From Gnetum montanum (lineage: Eukaryota > Streptophyta > Gnetopsida > Gnetales > Gnetaceae), in NCBI GenBank assembly GCA_015680685.1, contig MNCI01030039.1:296512-360511 (forward strand): 64,000 nucleotides of DNA. Direction: 5' to 3'. A program made the position numbers and the translations under genes. The notes beneath the pieces were generated by a model that was given only the letters and a program-made list of their open reading frames with translations, was not told the origin of the DNA and ran no database searches. Positions 11,481 through 22,679 of this stretch are shown in pieces (the first letter of the stretch is position 1; each line of letters opens with the position of its first letter).

Positions 11481-12778
11481 CTATAAGGTTTTATCATCTA
11501 CCAATCCATGACAATGCATAAGATCTGTAACATTAAAAATAAAATACTTACACATATTATTTGATAAGTCAATTTCAAAAGCATTGTCATTAATTTTGGT
11601 CTTTATCCTAAAAGGACCCATCTTCTTGATCTTTTTTTTTTTTGAGAATTTAATATCTATTAACCTCTTCTTATTTAAGGGTACCCAAACAAGGTCACCA
11701 ATAGTAAATTTGGGCTTTCTCTTATTCTCATTCCTTTTAAGTAATCTTTCTTCATCATTATTTTTAAGATTTGACTTCAATTGAACATGAAGATTCTTCA
11801 TCTCTTGTACAAAATTAGCACTTAATTGAGCTTCTCCATCAAGGATCCTAACATTATTAACCATCTTAGGATAAAAACCATAATTAAGCTCAAATGGGTT
11901 CTTCCAAATAGCAACATGAAAAGCCTTATTGTAAGAAAATTTAGCATGATACAACAAATTCTTCCACATATTAGATTATACTTCATAAAAACACCTTAAA
12001 ATATTCAATAAATATCAATTGATAACTTAAGTTTGATCATCATACTATGGATGATATGCACTAGAGAAGTTTAACTTTGTCTCTCAAATCTTTTAAATGG
12101 ACCTCTAAAAATAACTAGTGAACTTGAAGTCTTTATCACTAATAATATTCAAAGAAATCCCATGTAACTTCATAACATGATGGAAAATCAATTTTGTAAT
12201 AGAAGATGCATCAATCATATTTTTACATAAAATGAAGTGTGCCATCTTTGAAAATTTGTCCATCATGACAAAGATAACTTCATTCCCACTTTTGATCTTC
12301 AAAATCTCACTAACAAAGTCCATTGATTCACTTTCCCAAGGATCTTTGGAAATTAACAAATACATATAATGTCCATCAAATCCCTTATCTTCCTAAACGT
12401 TTTGACATGTAAAACACTCATTTAAAAATTTGGAGACTTCAAAGGTTATACCAAGCCAAAAATAGTGCCTACCCATAAGTTCTAATGTGTTATCTTTGTT
12501 CATGTGACCTGTTATGCCACCAAAATATTTTTCAAAAAAAATATATTTTCTACAATCATAATTGGAAATAAAAACCTTTCCATTCTTAAATAATAGTTCA
12601 TCTTGAATATTGTAGTCCCTCCATTGATCTATACTATCCAAAAATGGTCTTTGATGCTCCTCAAAGCTTATCTAAAATTTGAATCATGTTCATATAGATT
12701 AACAAAATCATTCATATCTTCTACATGAAGAATCCTAAAATTTTTCACATGCACTATAGACAGACCATTAACCATAAC
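11481..12778 (-). pseudogene. integrase region of element C pol (zinc-binding, core, C-terminal parts)
   Basis: Integrase inserts the cDNA copy of the element into the host chromosome. Read leftward, 12641-12393 carries the H/C zinc-binding end (HMNKDNTLELMGRHYFWLG, then CFTCQ). 12365-12105 carries the catalytic core start (PWESESMDFVSEI, DKFSKMAHFILCKNM) and the second Asp block (ISDKDFKFTS). 11969-11481 carries the C-terminal region with GPFRIKTKINDNAFEIDL. Stops and gaps separate these blocks. The right end at 12778 is where element A inserted. The upstream RNase H continues at 37777. Confidence 0.8.
12774..12778. repeat. target-site duplication of element A, left copy (ATAAC)
   Basis: ATAAC immediately precedes the 5' LTR of A. 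ACAAC follows its 3' LTR at 37777-37781. They differ by one C/T transition, and the aligned uninterrupted sequence in B (near 24060) reads ACAAC. Confidence 0.65.
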
Positions 12779-13610
12779 TAATGATTCATTGTTAGTTGGA
12801 CGAAATCAATGCTAATGTGTCGATGTGATCCCATTGCATTGATGCATATGCATCAATGGAGTGTTTGGTCTTATGTATGTAAATGTACATACTTACCGCA
12901 TTTAAGGCATTCATTCATTAGTAGCATAGTGAAGCTCTTGTAGTTTTTTCTTTTGAGAGTTATAATATTTTCTAAGTACCTGTAATAGGAGTTGATAAGT
13001 GTACAAAACTTTATTTGAGCACTGACGTACCTAGACACTTTGGTGTGAATGGTAGTAAAGACAAGCTTTCTTAATAAACCTTACAACACTTGGACCTAGC
13101 ATAATATTTACTTTAATGCACTTTATAGTTATGAAATTTAATTTTGTGCATTTAATTAATTAATTAATTGTGGACAATTAATGTACATAAGTACAACCAC
13201 CTCAAGCATATGTTAACACTTGGTAATCTTAGTAGCGCTTACTCTTGGTAACCTAGTAGCATTGCAACGTGTTTAGGATGTGTATAGTAGGTGGGAGCAG
13301 ATGCTTATGATAGGATTAGTTAAGTTAATAAATAGTTTCTATATTAATTAATCATTTAATTACTTTATTTTCATACTTAGTAGAGATAAATAAAAACATA
13401 AAAAGGTATAAAAATCATGTGTCTCAGTTATAGTTAACCATACTATTTTACCCTCACAAGTGAAACTAGGAAGACAATGATCATGTCCTTAAGATTCACT
13501 ACCTAAACAATGTGTACATAGAGAGTTAAAGTTCATGTAATTCAATCAGATCACTTATTGAATTTTGGTGATTCGTATGGTTGGGCATAGGGATTGCTTG
13601 TTGCTCGTCA
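12779..13610 (+). repeat. 5' LTR of element A
   Basis: 832 bp, aligned end to end with the 3' LTR at 36903-37776. It starts TAATGATTCATTG where the 3' copy has TGATGAGTCATTG, so the terminal TG has decayed to TA. It ends CTCGTCA directly before the primer site. A perfect 22-bp palindrome occupies 12837-12858. The TATA box seen in the 3' copy is degraded here. Confidence 0.85.
12837..12858. repeat. perfect 22-bp palindrome in U3 of the A LTR
   Basis: The half-site CATTGATGCAT is followed directly by its exact reverse complement ATGCATCAATG. It lies about 60 bp inside the LTR start, upstream of the promoter position. The 3' LTR has related TGCATCRA motifs at 36941-37010 but not the intact palindrome. 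Confidence 0.85.
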
Positions 13611-13611
13611 T

Positions 13612-13629
13612 TGGCATCGTTACTAGGGG
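13612..13629 (+). other. primer-binding site of element A (tRNA-Asp type, decayed)
   Basis: TGGCATCGTTACTAGGGG begins 2 nt after the LTR end. It matches the well-preserved site of element D (TGGCGCCATTGCCGGGG) with several transitions. The consensus is complementary to the 3' end of plant tRNA-Asp(GUC), the primer used by Athila-type elements. Confidence 0.7.
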
Positions 13630-13759
13630 CATTAGTTAGTTATGTGAACTATCTAGGATATTAATGGAATCACTAAACAACATTGTAAAGGACTTAAAGC
13701 TAAAATAATTAATATAACAAAGTATACTACTAAAAGCAAACTATTTTCTAGGCACTAAC

Positions 13760-15600
13760 ATGGCTTCTTCTCATAGGGAAGATTCTTTGCCATTGTTCAT
13801 AGGAAATTCCAATCCAAGGCAAGAAGGCCCAAAACCACTTGTGCCCCAATAATGTAGAGTGGTCTATATGCATCCAGATGAGTATGTTTTGGATTTCACC
13901 TTCATCTTGCACTAGGATGAACAACCTTGGTGGAGGGACATGGAGGAAAAAATTGTGTTGCCTCTCAATTAATCGGTTTCTACATGGTATAGGGACATGA
14001 AGGGCAACATTGCTAGACTCAATGTTGAGTATGAAGTGCAAGATCATTCCTACTAGGAGTATCATCCTACAAAGGCTTAGTGAAAGAATGATCAATAGAT
14101 GGAAGCTTGTTATGAAGCACCAAGAGGTAAATGATTCATAAACCCCTTGCTCCTGCTTGGCCAAAAGGAAGGGGAAGACCCCTTCTTAGGGACTTCCCAA
14201 TACACTGACTCTCCTCCTCTCCTTGATAAGGAGGTCATCAATCAACATCTATAGTCCACTATAGATAACCTTGGTTCTGGGATAAATGGATCCCATGACT
14301 ATGGGACCTCAAAGGAAGGGAGTCATAGTAGGAATAATGATAAGCACCATGATAATGATAAACATGGTGATTGTGGCAGGGACCAAAGAAGATGGATTAG
14401 CATGCACCATTTTGGTGTTAGCTCTCCTTCCTCTTCATCTTTTTCATCCTCATCATCTTTCGCCTCCAAATCTAACCAAATACATAGAGGGAGAGACTAT
14501 GATGAAGGTGATTGATGGGATAGAAATGATTGCAAATCCTGCTGGAATAGTAGAGACTAGGGGTGTGGGCAATCAAGGGAGGTCCATCATAGAGAAAGAA
14601 GGGACAAAAGGGATCATCATAGGCATCGTGGCCATCATAGGGGCCATGACTATGATGAGCCTATGCTTTCCACTAGAAATATGTTGAATATTATAGAGGC
14701 TATAAGGATTCTAACAACACACATGAAGGACAACTAGATTAAATGATTGATCATGAACAATATCCCTAAGTTTGAAGAGAGATACAATTTTGATTTATGG
14801 AATCATCTCCAAGCCTTTCACGATGCATGCATCTTACAGAAGATTGAGAATGAATGATGGAAATTAGAGTTGTTTCCTAGGAAACTCATCAAGGAGGTTG
14901 AATGTGTACTAGTCCTTAGAACTAGAATCAATCCAACGCTGGAGTATAATGCTTGAAATCTTTAATGACAAGTTTTAGATGTACTCTCGAGTGTCTAACC
15001 TAGGAAGGAAAATCCAAGGTTGGAAGTAAGGCACACATGAATCCTTAGATGCAACCATGGTTAGATATTACTCATTGTTGCACTAATGTGTAGGCATGGT
15101 TATTCTCAAAGGAAGTAGTTGTATCATATCATAGATGTGCTCTAAGTAGAAACAAGAACTCTTGGGATCTATTCCTTGGGGAAGCTTTTAGAGCTAAGGA
15201 TCCATCAAATCCAAAGGCTAATTGAGTAGGTGGCCAAAGGAGAAGGTGAGTTAAGGAAAAGGAAAAGTACAAAAGAGTATAACTAGGATCCTTCCATTTG
15301 CAAAAGGGAGGTTCAATTTTGTGATAATGAAGAGGACAAACCACTTGATAAAGTGTTACAACAAAAACCCTTACTGATACAAAAATTTGTTTCTAAAATA
15401 TTGACCAAGGTTGATAAAATATGAGACTCTTTGGATGAAAAGTTCCAAACTACTCTTAGAATTGCTAAGGAGACCAAATAATAAGGTAGTGGTCATGATA
15501 GAAGGAGGAAAGAGAAAGTTGAATGTGCCCATCAAAAGGGTAAGGACAAAGTTGCTGTAGTGGATGAGGTTGTAGCATACAAATGATGAAGGGTATGACA
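13760..15600 (+). pseudogene. gag of element A
   Basis: Capsid precursor. An ATG at 13760 starts a frame reading MASSHREDSLPLFIGN, then VVYMHPDEYVLDFTFILH, which recurs in gag of element F near 51750. The middle (14230-14690) is rich in Ser, His, Asp and Arg. The conserved gag core starts near 14760 with MNNIPKFEERYNFD and HLQAFHDACILQKIENE, matching F (50749-50976) and D (28290). Stops and frameshifts occur throughout, including a TAA after about 30 codons. The tail to about 15600 is Lys/Glu-rich. Confidence 0.7.
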
Positions 15601-16260
15601 TATACCAAAATGAAAATCCTAAGGAATGTTGCCTAGTTATTTTACACTTGCAAGAATCTAGGGTGTATGGATTGAATCCTCATTTGGAAAAATGAAAAAC
15701 ACCCAAGAGGTTGCCTTATGCTCAAGGAAACTATAGGAAGTTCCACCAATAAGCCTACTATTCAAGTGGAGCACTACCTTAATCTCATGAGCAGTACCAC
15801 TAGTGGAAACATCCACAATTGTGGGGAATGCTACCACCAAGGTAGTAGTACCCTTACCGTAAGCCAGATTCATATGGGTAATATGTTTAGCAAACCATTT
15901 ATCCACATGACTCTTCTAGTTACGCTTATTTCTAGCACAACTACTACCCTCCTGAATATTATTGAGCATAATTTCCAAGAGGGGAATCCTCATTTTCCTA
16001 TTACCCTGCTCATCCTTCTGCACCTATACATCTACCCTCAATTCAGTTGCCACTGGCTCCATCCATGCAGGGTGAAATACTAATCCACCCATAGTAGAGA
16101 AATGCCACAAGGACTGTGAACTTATAGTTGGCTCCCCAATCGATTGGTTTGGATACTAAGCCTCAAAAATGACACTTTTTTTAGACTATCAGCCCTAATA
16201 AGCCCTCACAGAGACTTGTAGCTGCTGATCCTACTTCTCCTTCCTTCTTTACAACATCCT
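15601..16260 (+). pseudogene. gag C-terminal / linker region of element A
   Basis: Decayed sequence between the gag core and protease. Its position corresponds to the Pro/Tyr-rich gag tail of element D (29190-29950). An open frame at 15718-16083 (plus) is full of Thr, Leu and His and shows no motif of its own, and may be a frame-shifted view of that tail. No zinc knuckle is clear. Confidence 0.35.
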
Positions 16261-16720
16261 TTGAGATCCCTTCAAAATAAACACCTTCCAAAGTGCATAT
16301 AGTAATGTTGATCCATGCGGTCACTAATTGGATAAAGACTAGTCACCTTTCCAAGGAGAGATTTGATCTTGGAAGTCCCCTCATTTACTTGAAAATGTAC
16401 AAGGCTTAGACCCTACCTCCTCTTAAGAAGAGCAACATTTGTCTTGTGTTAGTAGATCATTCCATCACTATTCCCTTGGGATTGGTGAAGGATATTGTGA
16501 CCACTATCTATGGGTGGTCATATTCTATTGACTTCCTAGTGATTCGTGGCGATAACTATAAGGGAGATTTCTCAATCATCATTGAAAGGGCATGACTAAG
16601 TAAAGTTGATGCATGGATACAAATCAAAGATCTCTTCTTAGAAATTTCTAAGGAAAACTCCTTTGGAAAGATTGAGAGGATGCATGTTCCATACATTGCA
16701 TAGAGTGACACAGGATGCCA
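16261..16720 (+). pseudogene. retropepsin-like protease region of element A
   Basis: The aspartic protease processes Gag-Pol. Recognised by similarity to element F: LVLVDHSITIPLGLV near 16442 and IYGWSYSIDFLVI near 16508, then a G-D-F-S-I-I block. The equivalents in F are LVNQSITISLGLVED and ICGWSYLADLLVIQ. The catalytic D-S/T-G upstream is not readable here. Confidence 0.6.
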
Positions 16721-17254
16721 CTATAATAAAAAATTATGGACCATTAAAAGTACCACACTCACAACATGCAGATAGTGTGTAGATGTCATGGAAGTGCAAA
16801 GGTGCTTGTACATAGTAGCCACAAAATAGGAGGACATCTAGTGATTGATAACTAAAGAAAAAAGTAGTTCAACCATTTTCATGGAAAAAACTGAGAGTCT
16901 TACAAGTTTCTACATTGAAGGTATGAATGACATAGAGCAAGTTCATCATCAGCTCTTTGATGAACTTGATGAAACCATTTGGGGAGAGTTGAAAATCCCT
17001 AAGAGCTTCAAGAAGGAGCCCCTTGAGTTAAAAACTCTACTAATTGGAATAAAATATGCTTGTTTGAATAATGGTAAGTTAGTAATCATCAATGCCAATC
17101 TTGCTCCTGTATAGAAAAAGAAGCTATTGGAGGTGGTTAATAAATGGTCAATAGCCTTTGATTGCTCATATCATGAGCTAACTATAATTGATCCAAGGAT
17201 ATGCCAACATCAAATTTACATAGATTCCTTCATTAAACCAAATTGGTATTTCCA

Positions 17255-18560
17255 AAATTAGTTGAGCCCCAAAGTCAAGCAAATTGTTAAAGAGGAGATT
17301 GAGAAACTCCTCAAGGTGGGGTTCATCTATCCCATTGTAAATAGTGAGTGGGTTAGCCTACTTGTGATAGTGCCAAAGAAAGGTAAGAAATGAAAGTTTT
17401 GCATCGATTTTAGGTTGTTGAATATGGAAACATACAAGGATAATTTTCCTTTATCATTTGTGGACCAAGTGTTGGACATAAGTTTGGGGCATTGCTATTA
17501 CAAATTTCTGGATTATTATAGTGGTTATAACCAAAACCAGATGGTACTAGAGGATTAGGCCAAAACCACATTCACAAGTCCTTGGGGGACTTTTGCATAT
17601 AGAAAGATGCTATTTGGTTTGTGAAATGTCTATGCAACATTCCAATGCCCCTTGCATAGCATTTTATAATAGAAAATTGGTAGTAGGATGGAAGTCATCA
17701 TGGATGAATTCTCCACCTATGGGGCTACATTTGAGCAAGCCCTAGACTATCTTGATCAAGTACTGAAAATGTTTATGAAGAAAAATCTTAGGCTCAACTA
17801 GTAGAAAAGCCACTTGATGTTCCAGGAGGACATTATACTAGGGCACATAATATCATAAAAAGGGATCGAGGTGGACCCTAAAAAATAAAGGTCGTCCAAG
17901 GAATAACTCAACAACCTAAGATAGTTAAAGATGTGAGGTCATTCCTTAGCCACACTGGCTATTACCAACACTTTACTAAGAACTTCTCTAAGATTACCAA
18001 ACTATTGATGGAGCTAACAAAGAAGGATACTCTATTTTTCTACACCAAAGAATGCAAGCATGAATTCCATCAATTGAAGTAGAAGCTCATAGAAAATTCA
18101 ATTCTACAAGAACCTCATTGGTCTAAATCCTTCCACACTATGATGGATGTATCAAATTATGCCTTGGAAGCCATGATCACATAGTTGGATGATCAAAAAT
18201 GTTTCCACTACATCCACTATTCAAGTAGGAGCATTTTGGGTGCACATATAAACTACACCACCACTGAGAAAGAACTGAAGTCAATGGTATATGCCTTAGA
18301 GAAATTTTAGCATTATGTGCTTGGATACAAGATGTTTGTGCACATTAACCATAGAGTAATTAGGTTCCTGATGAATAAACCAATGGTGAGCCCTCATGTC
18401 ATACGGTGGATAGTAATCTTACAAGAGTTCAATTTAACCATGGTGGATAGAAAGGGAACCAAGAATGTGGTAGTTGACTAGTTGTTTTGATTGGGTTGGG
18501 ATAGCAAAGAGAAGGAAAGTCTAATTTTCTATCAAATTTGTGATGAAATCCTCTTTGCTA
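17255..18560 (+). pseudogene. reverse transcriptase and RNase H of element A
   Basis: RT copies element RNA into DNA and RNase H removes the RNA strand. The RT part reads KQIVKEEIEKLLKVGFIYP near 17278, a C-I-D-F-R-L-L-N block near 17401, YSGYNQ near 17518 and FTSPWGTFAYRKMLFGL near 17571. The catalytic block appears as VIMDEFSTYG near 17695, so the second Asp of M-D-D is Glu here, while element F keeps MDD. The connection and RNase H follow with frameshifts and end in EFNLTMVDRKGTKNVVVD near 18427. Numerous stops make it non-functional. Confidence 0.8.
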
Positions 18561-18699
18561 GAGCTATTACTGAACGAGAGCCCAAGAAAGATAACTGGTA
18601 TGATGGCATCCTAACCTGCCTAATTGCTTAGGAGATGTCACATGAGTGGGATAATAGGAAGAAATAACAATTTCTTCACCAGGTTAAACACTTCATGGA

Positions 18700-19860
18700 A
18701 ATCAATGGACACCTTTACAAGGTGTGCATCAATGGCCTAGTTCGATGGGGTGTTCTTGATGATGATTAATTGTGCATTTTCCAAGTTGCTCATGAGGGTC
18801 CTTGTGGGGCATCATGTTGGGAGATGAATGACCATTAAAATATTCATGTCAAGGTATTACTGGCCTACACTTTTCAAGGATGTCCATCACTTCATCCACT
18901 CCTATGACTACTATCAATATGATGATGGGATGAATACTTGTATGGAGGGGCCTTAATAATGGATCCAACCACTAGAGCCCTTCAACATTTGGGGCATCTA
19001 TTTCATGGGTTCTATCAATCCCATGTCTAATGGGAAGATGTACACCATCATAATTGTTGACTATTGTACAAATGAGCGGAAGCAGTGATCATCACCAATT
19101 GCACACCTTCCATAGTGGCCCAGTTTGTATAACAACATGTTGTAAATAGGTTTCTAGTGGCACATGCACTTAGGTTTGACAATGGAACTCATTTTACAGG
19201 CACCACTTTTCCAAAGCTCATGCAACACTTGGGAGTTGAACATAATTTGACAACTCCATACCACATCCAAGCCAATGGTTAAGCAAAGGATACTAATTGG
19301 GAGATAACAAAAATACTAACAAGAACCATTAGTAAATATAAAAGGGATTGGAGAACCAAACTCAATGATGCTCTTTGGGCCTATCGCTCCACATTGAAAT
19401 TTCTTATTAGCTACTCTCACTATGAGATCATGTACAAAAAATTAACAATACTTCCTATCCAAGCAAAGCTCTGTACACTTTCAACAACTTGTGATATTTT
19501 CCTTAACTTGAACCTAACATAGAAAGAATAGTTAATTAATATCAACGTACTAGATGAGAATCGACTAGTGGCTCTATCATAAAGTGCACAAGGCCTATAA
19601 TAAGCAATGAAATAACCTTAGGATTAGGAAAGTGAAATTTAAAAAAAGAGATAAGGTTCTATACTAGAATCCCATGCATGTGCCATAATGAACTATGTTC
19701 CAAATATCATGGGAGGGACCTTATATTATTTAGGAAACCTTACCATTTGGGGCCATGTTAATTTACAAACCTAAAAGGCCAAACAAGAAGTTTCTAGTCA
19801 ACATGCAACAAATAAAGCCTTTCTAAGAATCCAAGATAGCCAATGATTATAATCCCTCAA
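18700..19860 (+). pseudogene. integrase of element A
   Basis: Zinc-binding end with AHEGPCGA near 18790. The core contains the RFDNGTHFTG block with the second catalytic Asp near 19174, and TPYHIQANG near 19255, the expected T-P-Y-H-P-Q-(A/T)-N-G motif before the catalytic Glu. An A-Y-R-S-T block follows near 19380. The C-terminal part reads MGGTLYYLGNLTIWG-like sequence near 19709. Stops interrupt every few dozen codons. Confidence 0.75.
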
Positions 19861-21190
19861 TAGATGGACAAGCGCACTCAATCTTTTGGATTTCCTTCTT
19901 TCGACTTAGTTGTAGGGGAGATGTACATCCATGCTAAAACAATCAAAGTGGCTCTTCAGTTTTTCAATCTTATTATTTTTCATAGTTTCTGTTTTGCACC
20001 CTTTTTAGTATGATTTCTTTTTCTTAAGTATTTTATGACTTTTTCTATATTTTACTTTATTTAGTTTGTATTTTTTTATATTTTTTGTTTTCTTCTTTAT
20101 TGCCGCCAAGACTTTGTGCAACTATAACTATCAGTTGATGGTGGCTTGTACTTTATAATGTTATTTTATTGCAAATGCATGGATTCTATATTTAAATTTT
20201 GATGTTGAAAACTACGACATGGTTTCTTTTCATGATAACAGATAGTGAGTCCATTCCATCCAATAATCCACAAAACTCTATGGTGTTCCCTTGTTTTGGA
20301 AATATGAGATCTCTTCTTAAATGTAAGTCATAATGAACTTGTGACCTTGGTAGTTTCCAAACTTAAGATGGATTAAATGGATATAGAAGGATGTGAACTC
20401 AAGGGGATTTGACACTTTTTGTACTTTCCTACCCTTTTGGATGCATCACTATCTTCATAGGTTCTTTGCCATTTCTATGTCAACAAATAACAAGAAGCTA
20501 AGTCTTTGCATGATATGGTTTCTATCCAAAAATCTAAAAAAAACAATAAAAAACACAATAGTAAGAATTTAAAGCACATCGTTTAGACTTAATAATGGGC
20601 TACAAGCATTGGTTATGGGACTAGAAAGATATGTTACCCATGCCTAAAGGTCCCCTCTAACTAATGCCCATCTCACTTCTTGCTTCTCTTTTCTTCTCTT
20701 TTTGGAATGGTGATTGATCTATGGGGATATTCTTGTGCCTTGGGGGGTGGACTAGTCTAAGAGTGTTAATGCAAAGTCACTAGTAGTGGATGGCTTTAAT
20801 TTGGACTAAGGATGAACATTATCATGTCATATTAACCACAAAATCCATAAGGAACTCCATTCGACACTCTCTCCTCCACCTATGCTCTTCATCACTCACC
20901 TCATTGCCTTTCTCATGTTCTTTTTTCAATGTCTTTGTTTAATACATTCAAAGTTCTTTGATGGTTTTTTTGGTGATTTGGTCCTTAATTAATCACAACC
21001 ATTAGTCATCCATGGGGTCCATGAACTCCTTGGTTTGAGGGCATGAAAGGGCACCAAGGGCATGAGCTTGCTATGGGGAGGATCCACTTGCATACTTCTT
21101 GGTTGGGTTGGTTAGGTTTCTCATCCCTTAGGAATTTTTGCTTTCAAATCTATCATGCTCCATGTCGATTACATCTAGTTTTGCACTTCT
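19861..21190 (+). other. 3' untranslated region of element A
   Basis: About 1.3 kb of T-rich sequence without a sustained frame. It aligns with the post-gag region of element D (about 29970-31150): blocks such as gatgtgaactcaagggga (20391) and gatgtgacttcaagggga (30368), and caagggcatgagc (21056 and 31051). This shared region identifies A and D as relatives. Confidence 0.7.
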
Positions 21191-21415
21191 TAATTGAATT
21201 CTTCACATGAAATCTCTCTTTTTGTTAATATTCTAGCTGTCTTCATGCATTCCATCATGTTTTAGGCTTTTCTAACTTTAATTCTATGCAAAAAAGCTTT
21301 GTTTTTCCTTAGATTTTTGACATTCAAAATCTTTGTCTATAGTTGCATTAATGTGACCCCATCAATGTAGCCACCTGCATCGATGAGATCGCATGGATGT
21401 AGTATATAAACCACC
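21191..21415 (+). other. extra segment of A, left of B: possible LTR-like promoter
   Basis: Beyond the part shared with D, the sequence has TGCATCGATGAGATCGCATGG-like repeated motifs (21377-21395) resembling the A LTR upstream region, then GTATATAAACC at 21401. Element B inserted just after this TATA-like box. The continuation at 33678 reads CCACTATAAATAGCAC. Whether this is an internal promoter of A or the LTR of another inserted element is unresolved. Confidence 0.4.
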
Positions 21416-22511
21416 TATATGGAGAAGGTTCACTCCACAATTAAATCACCTTCAATGCACTAACTCTAGATATTACGAAAAGATAAAATTATTTGCTAGA
21501 AAATAAGAAAACTAGCTATATTTAATTAAATTATTTAAAGATTAGAATTGGATTCACACAACCCAAAAGCATCCAAAAACCTATCACACTCAAATGATAT
21601 TGCAGAGCATGAGGCTCTATAATCACATAATGATTATTCTCAATGCAAGACACAACCAAGAGAAACCTCTCCCAGAACCTAGGATTGAGATCTCAACTTA
21701 CAAGTGAGATACAAGAGAATAGAACACATAGATCAACACACCACATGTTGACCTTAGAGCTGCAATCACCTATTACACTCAGCCAATGTGCTTACCCAAT
21801 CTTTCTTGCTCAGTTCTCCTTGCATACAAGTTGTCCTCCTTCTTCATGGATGAAGGCATACATAATTATAAAGATTCAAAACCCTAGGAAGCTTTCTATT
21901 TGCCTTCCTAGATGCTTCCCACATTGATCTAGAGTCTTTTAAATGTTTTCCAATCGATACATCAAGTCAGATCTTCACCAACATAGACGTCTCTTATATC
22001 ATGTAGACATATTCTATGAGGGATTTGTTCTTAGGAGAGATGTATACAATTTTTTGGAGATGTCTTCTCTAGATCAGAGATGTCTACACTTCAGGGGAGA
22101 CATCTGTCTTTCTAAAGAAATGTCTTCTGTGAAAGCCTTACTCTTAGGAGAGATGTCTACTATTTTTGGTAGACATCTTCTATGGACTAGAGATGTCTTC
22201 ACTTTAAGAAAGATGTCTTTTTTTAGGGAGATGTCTATCCTTAAGGTGCCAAAAAAATGCTTATTTTGATGCTGGGAGTCTTTGAATGCCTTCCAAAAAG
22301 TTCTCATAGATCCTAGAACCTCCTAAACTCATCAAAATAAACCAAAAACACCTCCAAACATGCCAAAATATCCAAGAATATTCATCATAAAAATTTGACA
22401 CAAAAACACATGCAAAAGTTAGACATACACATCTAGGTCTTCTCCAAGCTGGAAACTTGCAAAAAAAACTTGTAGGAAAAGCATAAGGGAATTGGAAGAG
22501 GTGATCCTACA
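21416..22511 (-). repeat. 3' LTR of element B (left copy)
   Basis: 1096 bp. It aligns along its length with 27267-27305 plus 32591-33677. The right edge CCTACA (minus-strand start TGTAGG) is shared with the right LTR. The left edge starts TATATGG, with the terminal TG decayed to TA. It contains about twelve AGATGTCT/AGACATCT motifs between 21985 and 22235. Confidence 0.85.
21985..22235. promoter_or_regulatory. array of AGACGTCT-derived motifs in the B LTR
   Basis: About twelve copies of AGATGTCT or AGACATCT and near variants, with one intact AGACGTCT at 21985-21992. They lie in the U3 half of this minus-strand LTR. The intact unit is a palindrome with an ACGT core, the type of core bound by plant bZIP proteins. 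A role as an enhancer is inference. Confidence 0.6.
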
Positions 22512-22530
22512 TTAGCTCTCCCGCCCTTCA
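22512..22530 (-). other. polypurine tract of element B
   Basis: On the minus strand GAAGGGCGGGAGAGCTAATG runs directly into the LTR start TGTAGGATC. It is purine-rich and in the right place to prime plus-strand DNA synthesis. Confidence 0.75.
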
Positions 22531-22679
22531 AAAAGTGAACTCATGTAAACAAGGGAGTAAGGGTAGAAGTGTTCCCCCACTCAAAAAGTTTGGTCTCATG
22601 GACCCATACAACATCAATAGCAGATTGATCCTCCTAATGGATCAAATATTCATGCCTCTTAACTCCTCGAGTGCTAGAA

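Noticed and set aside
13748-14164. 138-codon minus-strand open frame in the gag region of A
   Set aside because: Antisense to the gag start of A. No family motif, and the sense strand matches gag of F.
14286-14687. 133-codon plus-strand open frame rich in Met, Ile and Gly
   Set aside because: It overlaps gag of A in another frame. The gag frame there is Ser/His/Asp/Arg-rich and continuous with recognisable gag sequence.
21985-22235. Possible CRISPR-like array (regularly recurring 8-mers)
   Set aside because: Units are 8 bp in both orientations with irregular spacing in a plant LTR. There are no 25-40-bp repeats and no cas genes.
22074-22307. Minus- and plus-strand open frames within the B LTR (also 21943-22269)
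   Set aside because: They are produced by the AGATGTCT motif array in a non-coding LTR. The other LTR copy does not preserve them.
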